The notes: generated from the letters alone by a model not told the origin. DNA of 32,269 bases from a bacterium (GCA_025057335.1 JANWXG010000004.1:1-32269); one strand, 5' to 3'. Counted from the first letter of the stretch, positions 7,081-15,670 are shown. A program made the numbers and translations.

Positions 7081-10055
7081 GGCTACATCGTCTGCGTCTG
7101 ACGAATTTTCGGCAGTATCTGGAGTTAGACCTCACTTTTGACGATGGCATCACTGCCATCATCGGGGCGAACGGCTCGGGCAAGAGCACCCTGCTGGAAG
7201 CCATCTGCTGGGCGCTGTATGGAGCGGACGCACTGCGTAGCAACGTGGCAGAGGTGCGTCCCCTCTTCTTGAGCCTGCTCGACGGCGCTACAGGGAGAGC
7301 ACAAGGCACGAACCCTCGGGCAGTGCTAACCTTCTCGCTCAGCGGCACAGTATATGAGGTCGAGCGCACGCCTCAGGGGGCGCGACTGTATCGTCTGCAA
7401 CCGGAGCGCGAAGCGATTGCGGACGGCACGAAAGCGGTCAACCTGAGCGTACAGCGTCTACTGGGAGGCATGACCTACCGCCAGTTCCTCACCTCCTTCT
7501 TCGCACAGCAAGGCGAGTTGGAGTTCCTCAACTTCGACAAGGCGCGCCGACGCGAAGAGGTGCTGCGGATGCTGGGTTTGGAGCGCGTTACCCGCAGCGT
7601 GAAGTGGATGGAAGAGGAGCTCGCGAGACAGCGCGCCGAGCTGCGTGGCAAGCAGTCCGCGCTGCCCGACCCCGATATGGTGAAGGCGCAGCTGGAGCAG
7701 GCGCAAGCGGAACTGGACGCCGCACGCGACCAACTGCAGACGGCAGAACGCACCTTTGCCAACGCAAGAGCAGAATGGGAGCGGTGGAAGCCCGCTTTTG
7801 AGCAATGGAGCGCGAGAAAGACCGCCTACGATAGCCTACGCATGCAAGCGCGACTGCTGGAGCAGAATGCGCAGACACAGGAGGGCGAACTGCAGCATCT
7901 TGCCAGAGAGCTCGAGGAGGCGCAGGCGGCACGAGAGCGCATTGAGCAACTGCGGCCTCAAGGCGAACGCTACAAACAGGTGCGTGAGCAGCTGCGCCAG
8001 ATGGAGGACCTGCAGCGCTACGCACAGCGCCGAGCGGAACTGCAGGTGCAGCTGGAAAACTGGTTCCGTCAGGCGCAGGAACGAGAGCAACAGGTCCAGC
8101 AAGTCGAAGCGGACCTCAACCGCCTGCTTAGTGAGAAGAAGCAGCTGGACGCGCAGGAGCAGCATCTCCGCGAGCTACAGGAGCAGGCGACACAGGCGCA
8201 ACAGTTGCAGAAAAGATTGGAAGAGTTAGACAAATTGTCGGTCGACGTGCAGAAACAGGTTGCCGCGCTAAAGGCGAAGAAGACCGCTCTAAAAGAACAG
8301 CAAAAGCAGCTTTTGGAGCAGATTGCCTTGCTGGAGGAAACAGAGAGAGAGGAAGAGCGCCTTGCTGCACTCGTACAAGAGGCAACGGGTAGAGTGCACG
8401 AGCTGGAAACGGAGCTGAGCCGCCTAGAGCGCCAGCGTGCCAGCGCCATTGCCAGCGCCGCAGCGGAAGCGGAGAACGTTCGACGTCAGATGCGCGAGCT
8501 GGAGGAACGCCGGCAGAAGGTAGAGGCATTAGGTCCCGAAGGCGAATGCCCTGTGTGCACGCGCCGTTTGGGCGAAGAGTATGCCAGTGTCGTGAGCCAT
8601 TTCGAGCAGGAACTACGGGAGGCGGAAAGACGACTGCAGGCGGCGCTCAGCCGCCAAGCAGAGGCGGAACGGGACACCGAAGCCATCGAGCAGTGTCGCG
8701 CGAACTTGCAGGAGGCACGTGATGACCTGCAACGATATCAACAGCAATTGGCACGCCTGCGGGAGCGGCTGCGCCAGCGGGAGAGCTGGATTCGAGAGGA
8801 GCAGAACCTGCAACAGCAGATACAGGCAGTGCAAAAGCAACAGGAGCAGATTTCCGCGTCGTACAGCGCGGAGGAACACGAGAAGGTTCGACGGCAGGTG
8901 GAGCAACTCCAGCCCATCGTGCAGCAGGCGCTAACGGAGCAACAGGTCTGGCGCGAACGCTACAACGTTTGGCTGCGCGATATGCAGAAGGTGCAGAACC
9001 AGCTGAGAGAGCTCAGCGACGCACTGGAGCAATCGAGACGTGCTATCCAGAGCGCTGAAGTAGAACTACAGCAGCTGCCGACGGGCTACGATGCGCTCTT
9101 GCACGAACAGCTACGTCAGGAACGGGACGAGCTACAGCCAGCATGGGACGAGGCGATTGCGTTGCACCCTGTTGCCAAACGCCTGCCTGAACTACAAGCG
9201 CGTTTTCAGGAGGCGCAAACCGCCTTAAAGGCGACACAGGAACAGCTTCAGCAGACCCATCAACAGCTGCAGTCGCTCGCCTACGACGAAAAGGAGTACT
9301 TGCAAGTCACAGAGCGGTTCGCGGAGTGCGAGCGAGCCCTACGCGAGGCAGAAACCCAGGTGCAGGTGTTACGGGAGCGGGTGACGCAGAAGGAGGCGCA
9401 GCTGGCATCAGCACAAGAGCAGTGGCAGCGTGTGCAGCAGCAACTGCACGAGCTGCGCCAGCTGCAACACGCGGTGTTGTGTGATGAGACCACGCGCGAC
9501 TGGCTGCGAGAGTTCGCTGACCTACTAAACGGCGAAATCGCACCCGAGCTGCAGGAGCGGGCAGGGGAACTGCTCAACCTGCTGACAGACGGGCGTTACA
9601 TGCAGTTGCAGATGAGTGAGGACTTCGAGTTCACCCTACTGGACGAGGGACGCCCCAAGCCTATCATCTCGGGAGGCGAGGAAGACATCGTGAACCTCAG
9701 CCTACGCTTGGCGATGGCGGAGATGATCTGCGAGCGCAGTGGTCAGCCGCTGGGGTTGCTGGTGCTGGATGAGGTATTCGGTTCACTGGATGCCGACCGA
9801 CGCGAGAACACCCTGCAGCTACTGCGCCGCCTGCGCGAGCGATTCGCCCAGATTATCCTCATCTCGCACATCGAGGAGATACAGGCTGGCGCTGACCGTT
9901 GTCTGAGGGTGGACTATGACCCCAGTCGGCATCGCAGCACGGTGCGTGAGGTCAGCTCGTTCACTGCAGAGGAGCTGCTGACAGACGAAGAGCCTGCTGA
10001 GATGGTCGCGGCGCAACCTGCGCCGCAGCAATGGGGAGGCTTGTTTGATAGCTGA
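7077..10055 (+). CDS. sbcC: SbcC/Rad50-type SMC-like ATPase
   Basis: Walker A GANGSGKST, long coiled coil, zinc-hook CPVC ('EGECPVCTRRLGEEY'), signature 'ISGGEEDIVNLSLRLAMAE', Walker B 'LGLLVLDEVFGSLD'. 4-nt ATGA overlap with sbcD. Confidence 0.95.
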   Translation: MRLHRLRLTNFRQYLELDLTFDDGITAIIGANGSGKSTLLEAICWALYGADALRSNVAEVRPLFLSLLDGATGRAQGTNPRAVLTFSLSGTVYEVERTPQGARLYRLQPEREAIADGTKAVNLSVQRLLGGMTYRQFLTSFFAQQGELEFLNFDKARRREEVLRMLGLERVTRSVKWMEEELARQRAELRGKQSALPDPDMVKAQLEQAQAELDAARDQLQTAERTFANARAEWERWKPAFEQWSARKTAYDSLRMQARLLEQNAQTQEGELQHLARELEEAQAARERIEQLRPQGERYKQVREQLRQMEDLQRYAQRRAELQVQLENWFRQAQEREQQVQQVEADLNRLLSEKKQLDAQEQHLRELQEQATQAQQLQKRLEELDKLSVDVQKQVAALKAKKTALKEQQKQLLEQIALLEETEREEERLAALVQEATGRVHELETELSRLERQRASAIASAAAEAENVRRQMRELEERRQKVEALGPEGECPVCTRRLGEEYASVVSHFEQELREAERRLQAALSRQAEAERDTEAIEQCRANLQEARDDLQRYQQQLARLRERLRQRESWIREEQNLQQQIQAVQKQQEQISASYSAEEHEKVRRQVEQLQPIVQQALTEQQVWRERYNVWLRDMQKVQNQLRELSDALEQSRRAIQSAEVELQQLPTGYDALLHEQLRQERDELQPAWDEAIALHPVAKRLPELQARFQEAQTALKATQEQLQQTHQQLQSLAYDEKEYLQVTERFAECERALREAETQVQVLRERVTQKEAQLASAQEQWQRVQQQLHELRQLQHAVLCDETTRDWLREFADLLNGEIAPELQERAGELLNLLTDGRYMQLQMSEDFEFTLLDEGRPKPIISGGEEDIVNLSLRLAMAEMICERSGQPLGLLVLDEVFGSLDADRRENTLQLLRRLRERFAQIILISHIEEIQAGADRCLRVDYDPSRHRSTVREVSSFTAEELLTDEEPAEMVAAQPAPQQWGGLFDS

Positions 10056-10687
10056 TGGACGAGCAGAGCAAGCGGCGCAAATGGCGGCGCTGGCTGGCGC
10101 TGGTAACCTCAGAGTGGCAGCACCTGCAGGAAGAGCGTCAGCTGTATGCGGAACTACGGGAGCATATCGCTGGCAAGTCAGAGTGGGTAGTATGGATAGA
10201 TACCCTATACCTGATAGGGGTATCTCTGGCTATCCGCCGATTGGCGGATGCCAACCCCCGCCATCGCACCGTCTCCCTAGTGAAGCTACTGCGGGAGATG
10301 GAGATGCATCCGAATTGCCTTTCACGGCGCAGCGCGCTGCAGCAGGCAAAACCTACCCAGCGCGCCAAGGTACATCTCCTCTTTGACCAGCTGGCGGGGG
10401 AAGGGGCTACCTCCGTTTCGCCTGTGACGATTCGTCGTATGAGAGAAGAGTTCGAACAGCTAACTGCCCCGTTCCGTGCCTGGGTGGACCACTGCGTCGC
10501 TCATCACGACCTCGCCGTCAGTCTTCCCGCCCCTGACAGGACACAGGTAGAAGAGGCGCTGGTGAAACTCCAGAGGATACTGGAGACACTGTGGATGCTG
10601 CTGTGCGGAGGTGACGTTCCTGAACAGTGCTGCGCACCGCAGCAGCATGGCAGTAAAAAAACCCTCCTCAATAGTCGAGGAGGGTGA
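10055..10687 (+). CDS. HEPN/AbiU2-like protein, translationally coupled to sbcC
   Basis: Start ATG shares its A with the sbcC TGA. Helical 210-aa protein with 'WIDTLYLIGVSLAIRRLADANPRHRTVSLVKLLREM' and 'FRAWVDHCVAHHDLAV', matching the AbiU2-type HEPN pattern (LxxARLxDP...LSLxxLL ... xxDxxxAHxD). Family assignment is by motif recognition only. Confidence 0.6.
   Translation: MDEQSKRRKWRRWLALVTSEWQHLQEERQLYAELREHIAGKSEWVVWIDTLYLIGVSLAIRRLADANPRHRTVSLVKLLREMEMHPNCLSRRSALQQAKPTQRAKVHLLFDQLAGEGATSVSPVTIRRMREEFEQLTAPFRAWVDHCVAHHDLAVSLPAPDRTQVEEALVKLQRILETLWMLLCGGDVPEQCCAPQQHGSKKTLLNSRGG
10655..10685 (-). terminator. Rho-independent terminator of the LigB-like gene
   Basis: 9-bp perfect stem ACCCTCCTC / GAGGAGGGT (10661-10669/10677-10685), followed on the minus strand by a run of seven T (plus-strand A run 10655-10661). 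Confidence 0.85.
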
Positions 10688-10703
10688 GGGGGAATCACGT
10701 TCG

Positions 10704-11522
10704 TTATACACACCGCACTACCGCATTCCCTGTGCCGATGATGCCTTGGTAGCTGAGCACCTGCACTTCGCGCGCCTGCTGTGCAAACCCGGACAACACT
10801 GCCAGATGGTGCATTCCACCGACGGGTTGTGCTCGCGCGGCAAGGAGAGGGTCCAAGTTCAGCAGCTCGCTCCAGGCGCGCTGTTCCAGCACTCGCAGCA
10901 CCTGCTCGTCGTGCTGCTTGCCTTCAGGCGACACCGCCGTAATCTCCCGATGGTCCAGTTTGCCAGACAGGCCTCCCACTGCCAGTAGGGCAACGCGCAT
11001 GCCCCACGCGCTCGCTGTCTCCGCAATAGCCCGACCCCATCGGTAGCTGTCCCGCAGCGACAGCGGGTAGATGCTTAGGGGCACTATCTGCATCTCGGGG
11101 GAGATTTGCAAGGCGTGTAGTGCCACCACGGTACTAGCATCCAACTGGCAGGGGTCGGCAACCAGTCTCACAGGTAGTGAGGCATCAGCCCCGTACTCCA
11201 CCAGCCGTTGTGCCAGCAGGGGAGCGCCGCTGTAGCAGTAGGAGATTGTGCCTATCAGGCTCTCCTCCAACACTCCTGCGTACTGCGCACACGCTCCCAC
11301 GCAGAAGGCATCCGCAGTGACCCATCCCGCTGAGACCACTAGCAACACCTGCGTGGCGCTCTGTTGCAGCTCTTCCGAGACGCGGCGCAGGGCGCTGTGC
11401 AGCGAGAGGAAGCGCGGTGCGAGTTCTTCGTCCAGCAGTAGTGACTGTGCGGGGATAACGTAGCTGCGCAGCGTAGTCGCTTCGCTAGAGACACTCTGTA
11501 CCGATGCGGAAAGTGGACCCAT
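10704..11522 (-). CDS. LigB/MEMO-like class III extradiol dioxygenase superfamily protein, probably lacking metal ligands
   Basis: Start placed at ATG 11522 (MGPLSASVQS) with RBS GGAAGGGG. Pattern 'YVIPAQSLLLDEEL...TQVLLVVSAGWVTADAFCVG...VPLSIYPL...RWGRAIAETASAWGMRVALLAVGGLSGKLDH...VLSYQGIIGTGNAVVRCV' follows the LigB superfamily layout. Confidence 0.65.
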   Translation of the reverse strand: MGPLSASVQSVSSEATTLRSYVIPAQSLLLDEELAPRFLSLHSALRRVSEELQQSATQVLLVVSAGWVTADAFCVGACAQYAGVLEESLIGTISYCYSGAPLLAQRLVEYGADASLPVRLVADPCQLDASTVVALHALQISPEMQIVPLSIYPLSLRDSYRWGRAIAETASAWGMRVALLAVGGLSGKLDHREITAVSPEGKQHDEQVLRVLEQRAWSELLNLDPLLAARAQPVGGMHHLAVLSGFAQQAREVQVLSYQGIIGTGNAVVRCV

Positions 11523-11555
11523 CTTTACCCCTTCCTTACACATTGAGAATATGCT

Positions 11556-14500
11556 TCACTGTAACCACACACTGTCGCGACCGACGATGCGTACGAGGTC
11601 TTGCTGGATGTGGTCGCTTGCGTCCACGTTCAGGTGTGACACGACACGGTAGTGTTGCTTGCCAGAATGCACATGCAGTATTAACCGGGCATCCCCTGGG
11701 TGTCTGGTAAGTATCTCCCTTAGCACGCGCAGGGCAGGGCGGTGTGCAGGGGTGAGGCGGATGTGCAGAGTACGGGGCGTGGAGGCGCCGTTGCCGTTGG
11801 GAAGCGGGGCGCCGTTAGACAGAGGCTGCACCTTCTCGCACACCAGCTCGACCTGCACCTGGGTCTCCCCGCTCTCATGGTCGTCGCCGCGCAGGCGGTC
11901 ACGATGCTTCACCCTGCCTTCCACCACAACGAGATTGTCCTTGAGCAACAGCGACTGATGCTCTTCGTACACTTTGGGGAAGGCGGTTGCGGACACAGTG
12001 CCCGACAGGTCTTCCAGTACGAAAGCGACCATGCGGTCGCCCCGTTTGGTGCGCAAGGAGCGAACGCTGGTAACCACTCCCGCCACACGCACCTGCACGC
12101 CGTCTGCCATCTCTCTGAGCTGTTGGCACGGCACCACTGCCAGCTGCCTCAAGCGTGTTTGCAGTGACCGCAGCGGATGGTCAGCAAGATAGACACCTAG
12201 CAGCTCTTTCTCGAAGGCGAGTATCTGGTCGTGAGGCAGTTCGGGCACGTTGGGCAGAGGTGGTTCCTCCACTGCCTCCATCTGTCCGTTACCAAACAGC
12301 GACTCCTGTCCAACACGTCGGTTGCGTACGGCGCGCTGCGCAGCTGCCCAGGTGTCGTCCAAAGCTGACAACAGTTGATTGCGGTTGGGCACGATAGAGC
12401 GAAATGCTCCCGCTTGGATAAGGGTCTCCACTGTGCTCTTGCTGAAATTGCCCTGCTGTTCCAGCGTGCGCACGCAGAAGTCGAACAGGCTAGTGAACGG
12501 TTTGTCGCCTCGCGCGTGCAGGATGACTTCCACTGCAGCCTTGCCGACGTTCTTGACCGCGCCCAGCCCAAAGCGGATAGCGTTGCCCTCAACGGTAAAG
12601 TCTACCTCGCTGCAGTTGACGTCAGGGGGAAGAATGGGGATATTGCGCCGTCGGCACTCTTCCACATACTGCACGATTTTATCCTGATTGTCCAGATAGG
12701 CTGCCATGGAGGCGGCGAAGTACTCTACAGGATAGTTCGCCTTGAGGTAGGCAGTCTGGTAGGCGACCATTGCGTAACACACGGCGTGCGCCTTGTTGAA
12801 GGCGTAGCCTGCGAACGGCTCGATCATGTTGAACAGCTCTTCCGCCCGTTTGGCGTCGATACCGTTGCGCACCGCCCCTTCGATGAACTTCGAGCGCATC
12901 CGCTCCATGTCTTCCGCTTTCTTTTTGCCCATCGCGCGCCGCAGGATGTCCGCCTGCCCCAACGTGAACCCAGCAAGTGCCTGCACAATCTGCAGCACCT
13001 GGTCTTGATACACGATGACGCCGTAGGTTTCTTTCAGAATCGGCTCCAGTGAGGGGTGGGGATACACAATCGGCTCCAGCCCCAGCTTGCAGCGAATGTA
13101 TTGCGGGATGTAGTTCATCGGTCCGGGGCGGTAGAGTGCGACCATCGCCGCCAGTTCGCGGACGTCGCTCGGCTTCAGTTCAGAGATATTACGGCGCATT
13201 CCCTGCGACTCCAGCTGAAAAACGCCCGTCGTGTCACCCTGTCCGAGCATCTCGAAGGTCTTGCGGTCGTCTAGGGGGATGCTGCGCAGGTCGATATACT
13301 CGCCGCGCGTCTGGACGATGTTTTTCAGCGTCTTGGCGAGGATGGTCAGGTTCGTCAAGCCGAGGAAATCCATTTTGAGCAGACCGATTTTTTCCAGTGA
13401 GCCCATGTCGTATTGGGTGACGGGAGGACCGTCGCCTACGCGCGCCAGCGGTACGTGTTCCGCCAGAGGGTCACGGCTGATAACCACTCCCGCCGCATGG
13501 GTGCTCATATGGCGGGCGACACCTTCCAGACGTTTGGCAATCTCGATGAGCTCTTGCAGGCGCGGGTCTTTCTCAATCAGCTCCTGCAGCTCGGGGTTTT
13601 CCTTGAGTGCACTGTCGATAGTCACTTTCGGACCAACGGGGATGAGGCGGGCGATGCGGTCCACCGTCTGAGCAGGGATGCCCAGCGCCTTGCCGACATC
13701 GCGCACTGCCTGCTTAGCGCCCAGCGTCCCGAAAGTGCCGATTTGTGCCACTCGCTCTTCGCCGTACTTCTCCGTAACGTAACGAATCACCTCATCGCGA
13801 CGGGTGTCCTCGAAGTCCATGTCGATATCAGGCATCTGCACACGCTCGGGGTTCAGAAACCGCTCGAAGGTCAGCCCGTAGTGGATGGGATCGATGTCGG
13901 TGATGCCGATGCAGTAGGAGACCATGCTGCCCGCTGCAGAGCCGCGCACCCCGAAGAAGATGCCCCGGTCACGAGCGAATTGGGCGAAATCGCGCACGAT
14001 GAGGAAGTAGGGAGCGAAGCCCGTTTTGTCAATGACTTCCAGCTCGTACGCCAGCCGATTCTCCACTTCAGGGGTGATAGAGTGGTACCTTTGCTTCATT
14101 CCCTCTCGCGCCAGGTAGGTAAGGTAGCTGATAGCGGAGTGGCCGGGAGGCAAGTCAGGTTCAGGGAGATGCACGCGCCCGAACTCTAAGCGCAGGTCTA
14201 CCATCTCCGCCACGCGCAGCGTGTTCTCCAATGCCTCTGGTAGGTCGGGAAAGAGCTGCGCCATCTGCTCAGCGGTTTTCAGGTAGAATTCGTTCGAGCC
14301 GTAGCGCAAGCGGTCTTCGTCATGCACGGTCTTGCCCGTCTGCACGCAAAGCAGCACGTCGTGGGCGCGGGCGTCGTCAGCGTTGAGGTAATGTACGTCG
14401 TTGGTGCAGATAATGGGCACGTCCAGGTCTCGCGCCAGCTGCAGCAACCCGTCGCGAATGACACGTTGTTCGCTGAGACCGTGGTCTTGCAGTTCGATGA

Positions 14501-15020
14501 AATAGTTCTCCTTGCCGAAGAGGTCGCGGTAGAAGCTGGCGATGCGCAGCGCCCGGTCGTAGTCGCGATTGAGCAGCGCTACGCACACCTCACTGCTTAG
14601 GCAGCCACTAGTCGCAATGAGCCCCTCGCTGTATTGCTGCAGTACCTCGTGGTCGACGCGCGGCTTGTAGTAAAACCCCTCCAGCGAGGCGATGGTGCTC
14701 AGGCGGATGAGGTTCTTATAGCCAGCAAGGTTCTTCGCTAGCAGCAGCAGATGGAAAGGCGAACCGTCTCGGCGCGGGTCACGGTCGGTGCGCTTGCGCG
14801 GCGCAACGTACACCTCACAACCGATAATGGGCTTTATACCAGCGTCCAGACACGCCTGATAGAACTCGATCGCACCGCTCATCACCCCGTGGTCGGTGAT
14901 CGCTAGGGCAGGCATCCCCAAGCTGGCTACCTTCTGCACCAGCGGTACGATGCGGTTGGCGCCGTCCAGCAAGCTATACTCCGTATGTGTGTGCAGATGC
15001 ACGAATTGCGGTTTTCCCAT
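11556..15020 (-). CDS. dnaE: DNA polymerase III alpha subunit
   Basis: MGKPQFVHLHTHTEYSLLDGANRIVPLVQKVASLGMPALAITDHGVMSGA (PHP domain); catalytic 'VQMPDIDMDFEDTRRDEVIRYV'; C-terminal OB fold. Start moved from 15131 to ATG 15020. Confidence 0.97.
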   Translation of the reverse strand: MGKPQFVHLHTHTEYSLLDGANRIVPLVQKVASLGMPALAITDHGVMSGAIEFYQACLDAGIKPIIGCEVYVAPRKRTDRDPRRDGSPFHLLLLAKNLAGYKNLIRLSTIASLEGFYYKPRVDHEVLQQYSEGLIATSGCLSSEVCVALLNRDYDRALRIASFYRDLFGKENYFIELQDHGLSEQRVIRDGLLQLARDLDVPIICTNDVHYLNADDARAHDVLLCVQTGKTVHDEDRLRYGSNEFYLKTAEQMAQLFPDLPEALENTLRVAEMVDLRLEFGRVHLPEPDLPPGHSAISYLTYLAREGMKQRYHSITPEVENRLAYELEVIDKTGFAPYFLIVRDFAQFARDRGIFFGVRGSAAGSMVSYCIGITDIDPIHYGLTFERFLNPERVQMPDIDMDFEDTRRDEVIRYVTEKYGEERVAQIGTFGTLGAKQAVRDVGKALGIPAQTVDRIARLIPVGPKVTIDSALKENPELQELIEKDPRLQELIEIAKRLEGVARHMSTHAAGVVISRDPLAEHVPLARVGDGPPVTQYDMGSLEKIGLLKMDFLGLTNLTILAKTLKNIVQTRGEYIDLRSIPLDDRKTFEMLGQGDTTGVFQLESQGMRRNISELKPSDVRELAAMVALYRPGPMNYIPQYIRCKLGLEPIVYPHPSLEPILKETYGVIVYQDQVLQIVQALAGFTLGQADILRRAMGKKKAEDMERMRSKFIEGAVRNGIDAKRAEELFNMIEPFAGYAFNKAHAVCYAMVAYQTAYLKANYPVEYFAASMAAYLDNQDKIVQYVEECRRRNIPILPPDVNCSEVDFTVEGNAIRFGLGAVKNVGKAAVEVILHARGDKPFTSLFDFCVRTLEQQGNFSKSTVETLIQAGAFRSIVPNRNQLLSALDDTWAAAQRAVRNRRVGQESLFGNGQMEAVEEPPLPNVPELPHDQILAFEKELLGVYLADHPLRSLQTRLRQLAVVPCQQLREMADGVQVRVAGVVTSVRSLRTKRGDRMVAFVLEDLSGTVSATAFPKVYEEHQSLLLKDNLVVVEGRVKHRDRLRGDDHESGETQVQVELVCEKVQPLSNGAPLPNGNGASTPRTLHIRLTPAHRPALRVLREILTRHPGDARLILHVHSGKQHYRVVSHLNVDASDHIQQDLVRIVGRDSVWLQ

Positions 15021-15110
15021 TCTCTCGTGCCCCCGGCTCGCGTGTCTGCGAGGTTGCGCTCTGTGCATCAGGAAAGGTAGAGAAAAGTCAGCACAAACAA
15101 CATGTAGTAA

Positions 15111-15141
15111 ATTGTATCGCTGCTCACACAATATATTGTGT
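15111..15141 (-). promoter_or_regulatory. Predicted dnaE promoter region with a 16-bp perfect palindrome
   Basis: Minus-strand TACAAT (15111-15116); perfect palindrome ACACAATATATTGTGT (15126-15141) covers the expected -35 position. Confidence 0.4.
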
Positions 15142-15401
15142 TCCCTGAGCCGTGCGCTGATATTCTACAAAATCGAGGGCAGGCTTGTAAAGGGGGATTC
15201 GGGGCGTCCTGAAAAAAATTTTCTTTATCTGAATCAGGAAGCTCACGGCGAGCAACGTTGTTGCCCGACGTGCGGTCTTAGGAACCTACGCGGGTTATTA
15301 CTCCCCCCACTGGCTGGATTCCTGCCCTCCGAAGACTCCGACGTGTTCCAGAGGCTGGTTGAGATGCTTCGCTCACGCTCAGCATGACATCAAGCGTCCT
15401 C

Positions 15402-15461
15402 CTGAAGTCCCCGTTGTTTGTCCAGGGGAAGCACTGACGTGCTTCACTACCAGCTGAAGAG
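15402..15461 (+). repeat. 60-bp dispersed repeat, copy A
   Basis: CTGAAGTCCCCGTTGTTTGTCCAGGGGAAGCACTGACGTGCTTCACTACCAGCTGAAGAG; inverted copy at 29807-29866 with 5 mismatches by manual alignment. Contains hairpin GAAGCAC-TGAC-GTGCTTC. Confidence 0.85.
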
Positions 15462-15497
15462 TGCGTTGTGTGCGCTCGGGTGCAAGGGCGCGCCATG

Positions 15498-15670
15498 CTG
15501 GTAGTGGCGCACTGACGTGCGCCGCTGTCATCCTGAGCGGAGCGGAGAATCTCGTGCTCCTTTCGCGGTCGCTCGGCATGACACACATCTGTCACGCGCC
15601 CCCAGCAGGCTGGGAGCCTGCACTACAGGCGGGAACGCTCGTAGTGCGCACTTCAGTGCGCCGTTGCATC
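15498..15670. repeat. Cluster of short palindromic repeats (GTAGTG-hairpin family and TCATCCTGAGCG family)
   Basis: GTAGTG-GCGCAC-TGAC-GTGCGC; TGTCATCCTGAGCG...CGCTCGGCATGACA (15526-15539/15570-15583); GCAGGCT-GGG-AGCCTGC-ACTAC; GTAGTG-CGCACT-TC-AGTGCG. Confidence 0.75.

Noticed and set aside
7458-9577. Many long antisense and alternate-frame ORFs inside sbcC
   Set aside because: Low-complexity products from the repetitive CAG/CTG/GAG codons of the coiled coil; sbcC itself is a clear full-length gene.
12375-14189. Plus-strand ORFs of 225 and 258 aa opposite dnaE
   Set aside because: Antisense shadows of dnaE with no domain similarity.
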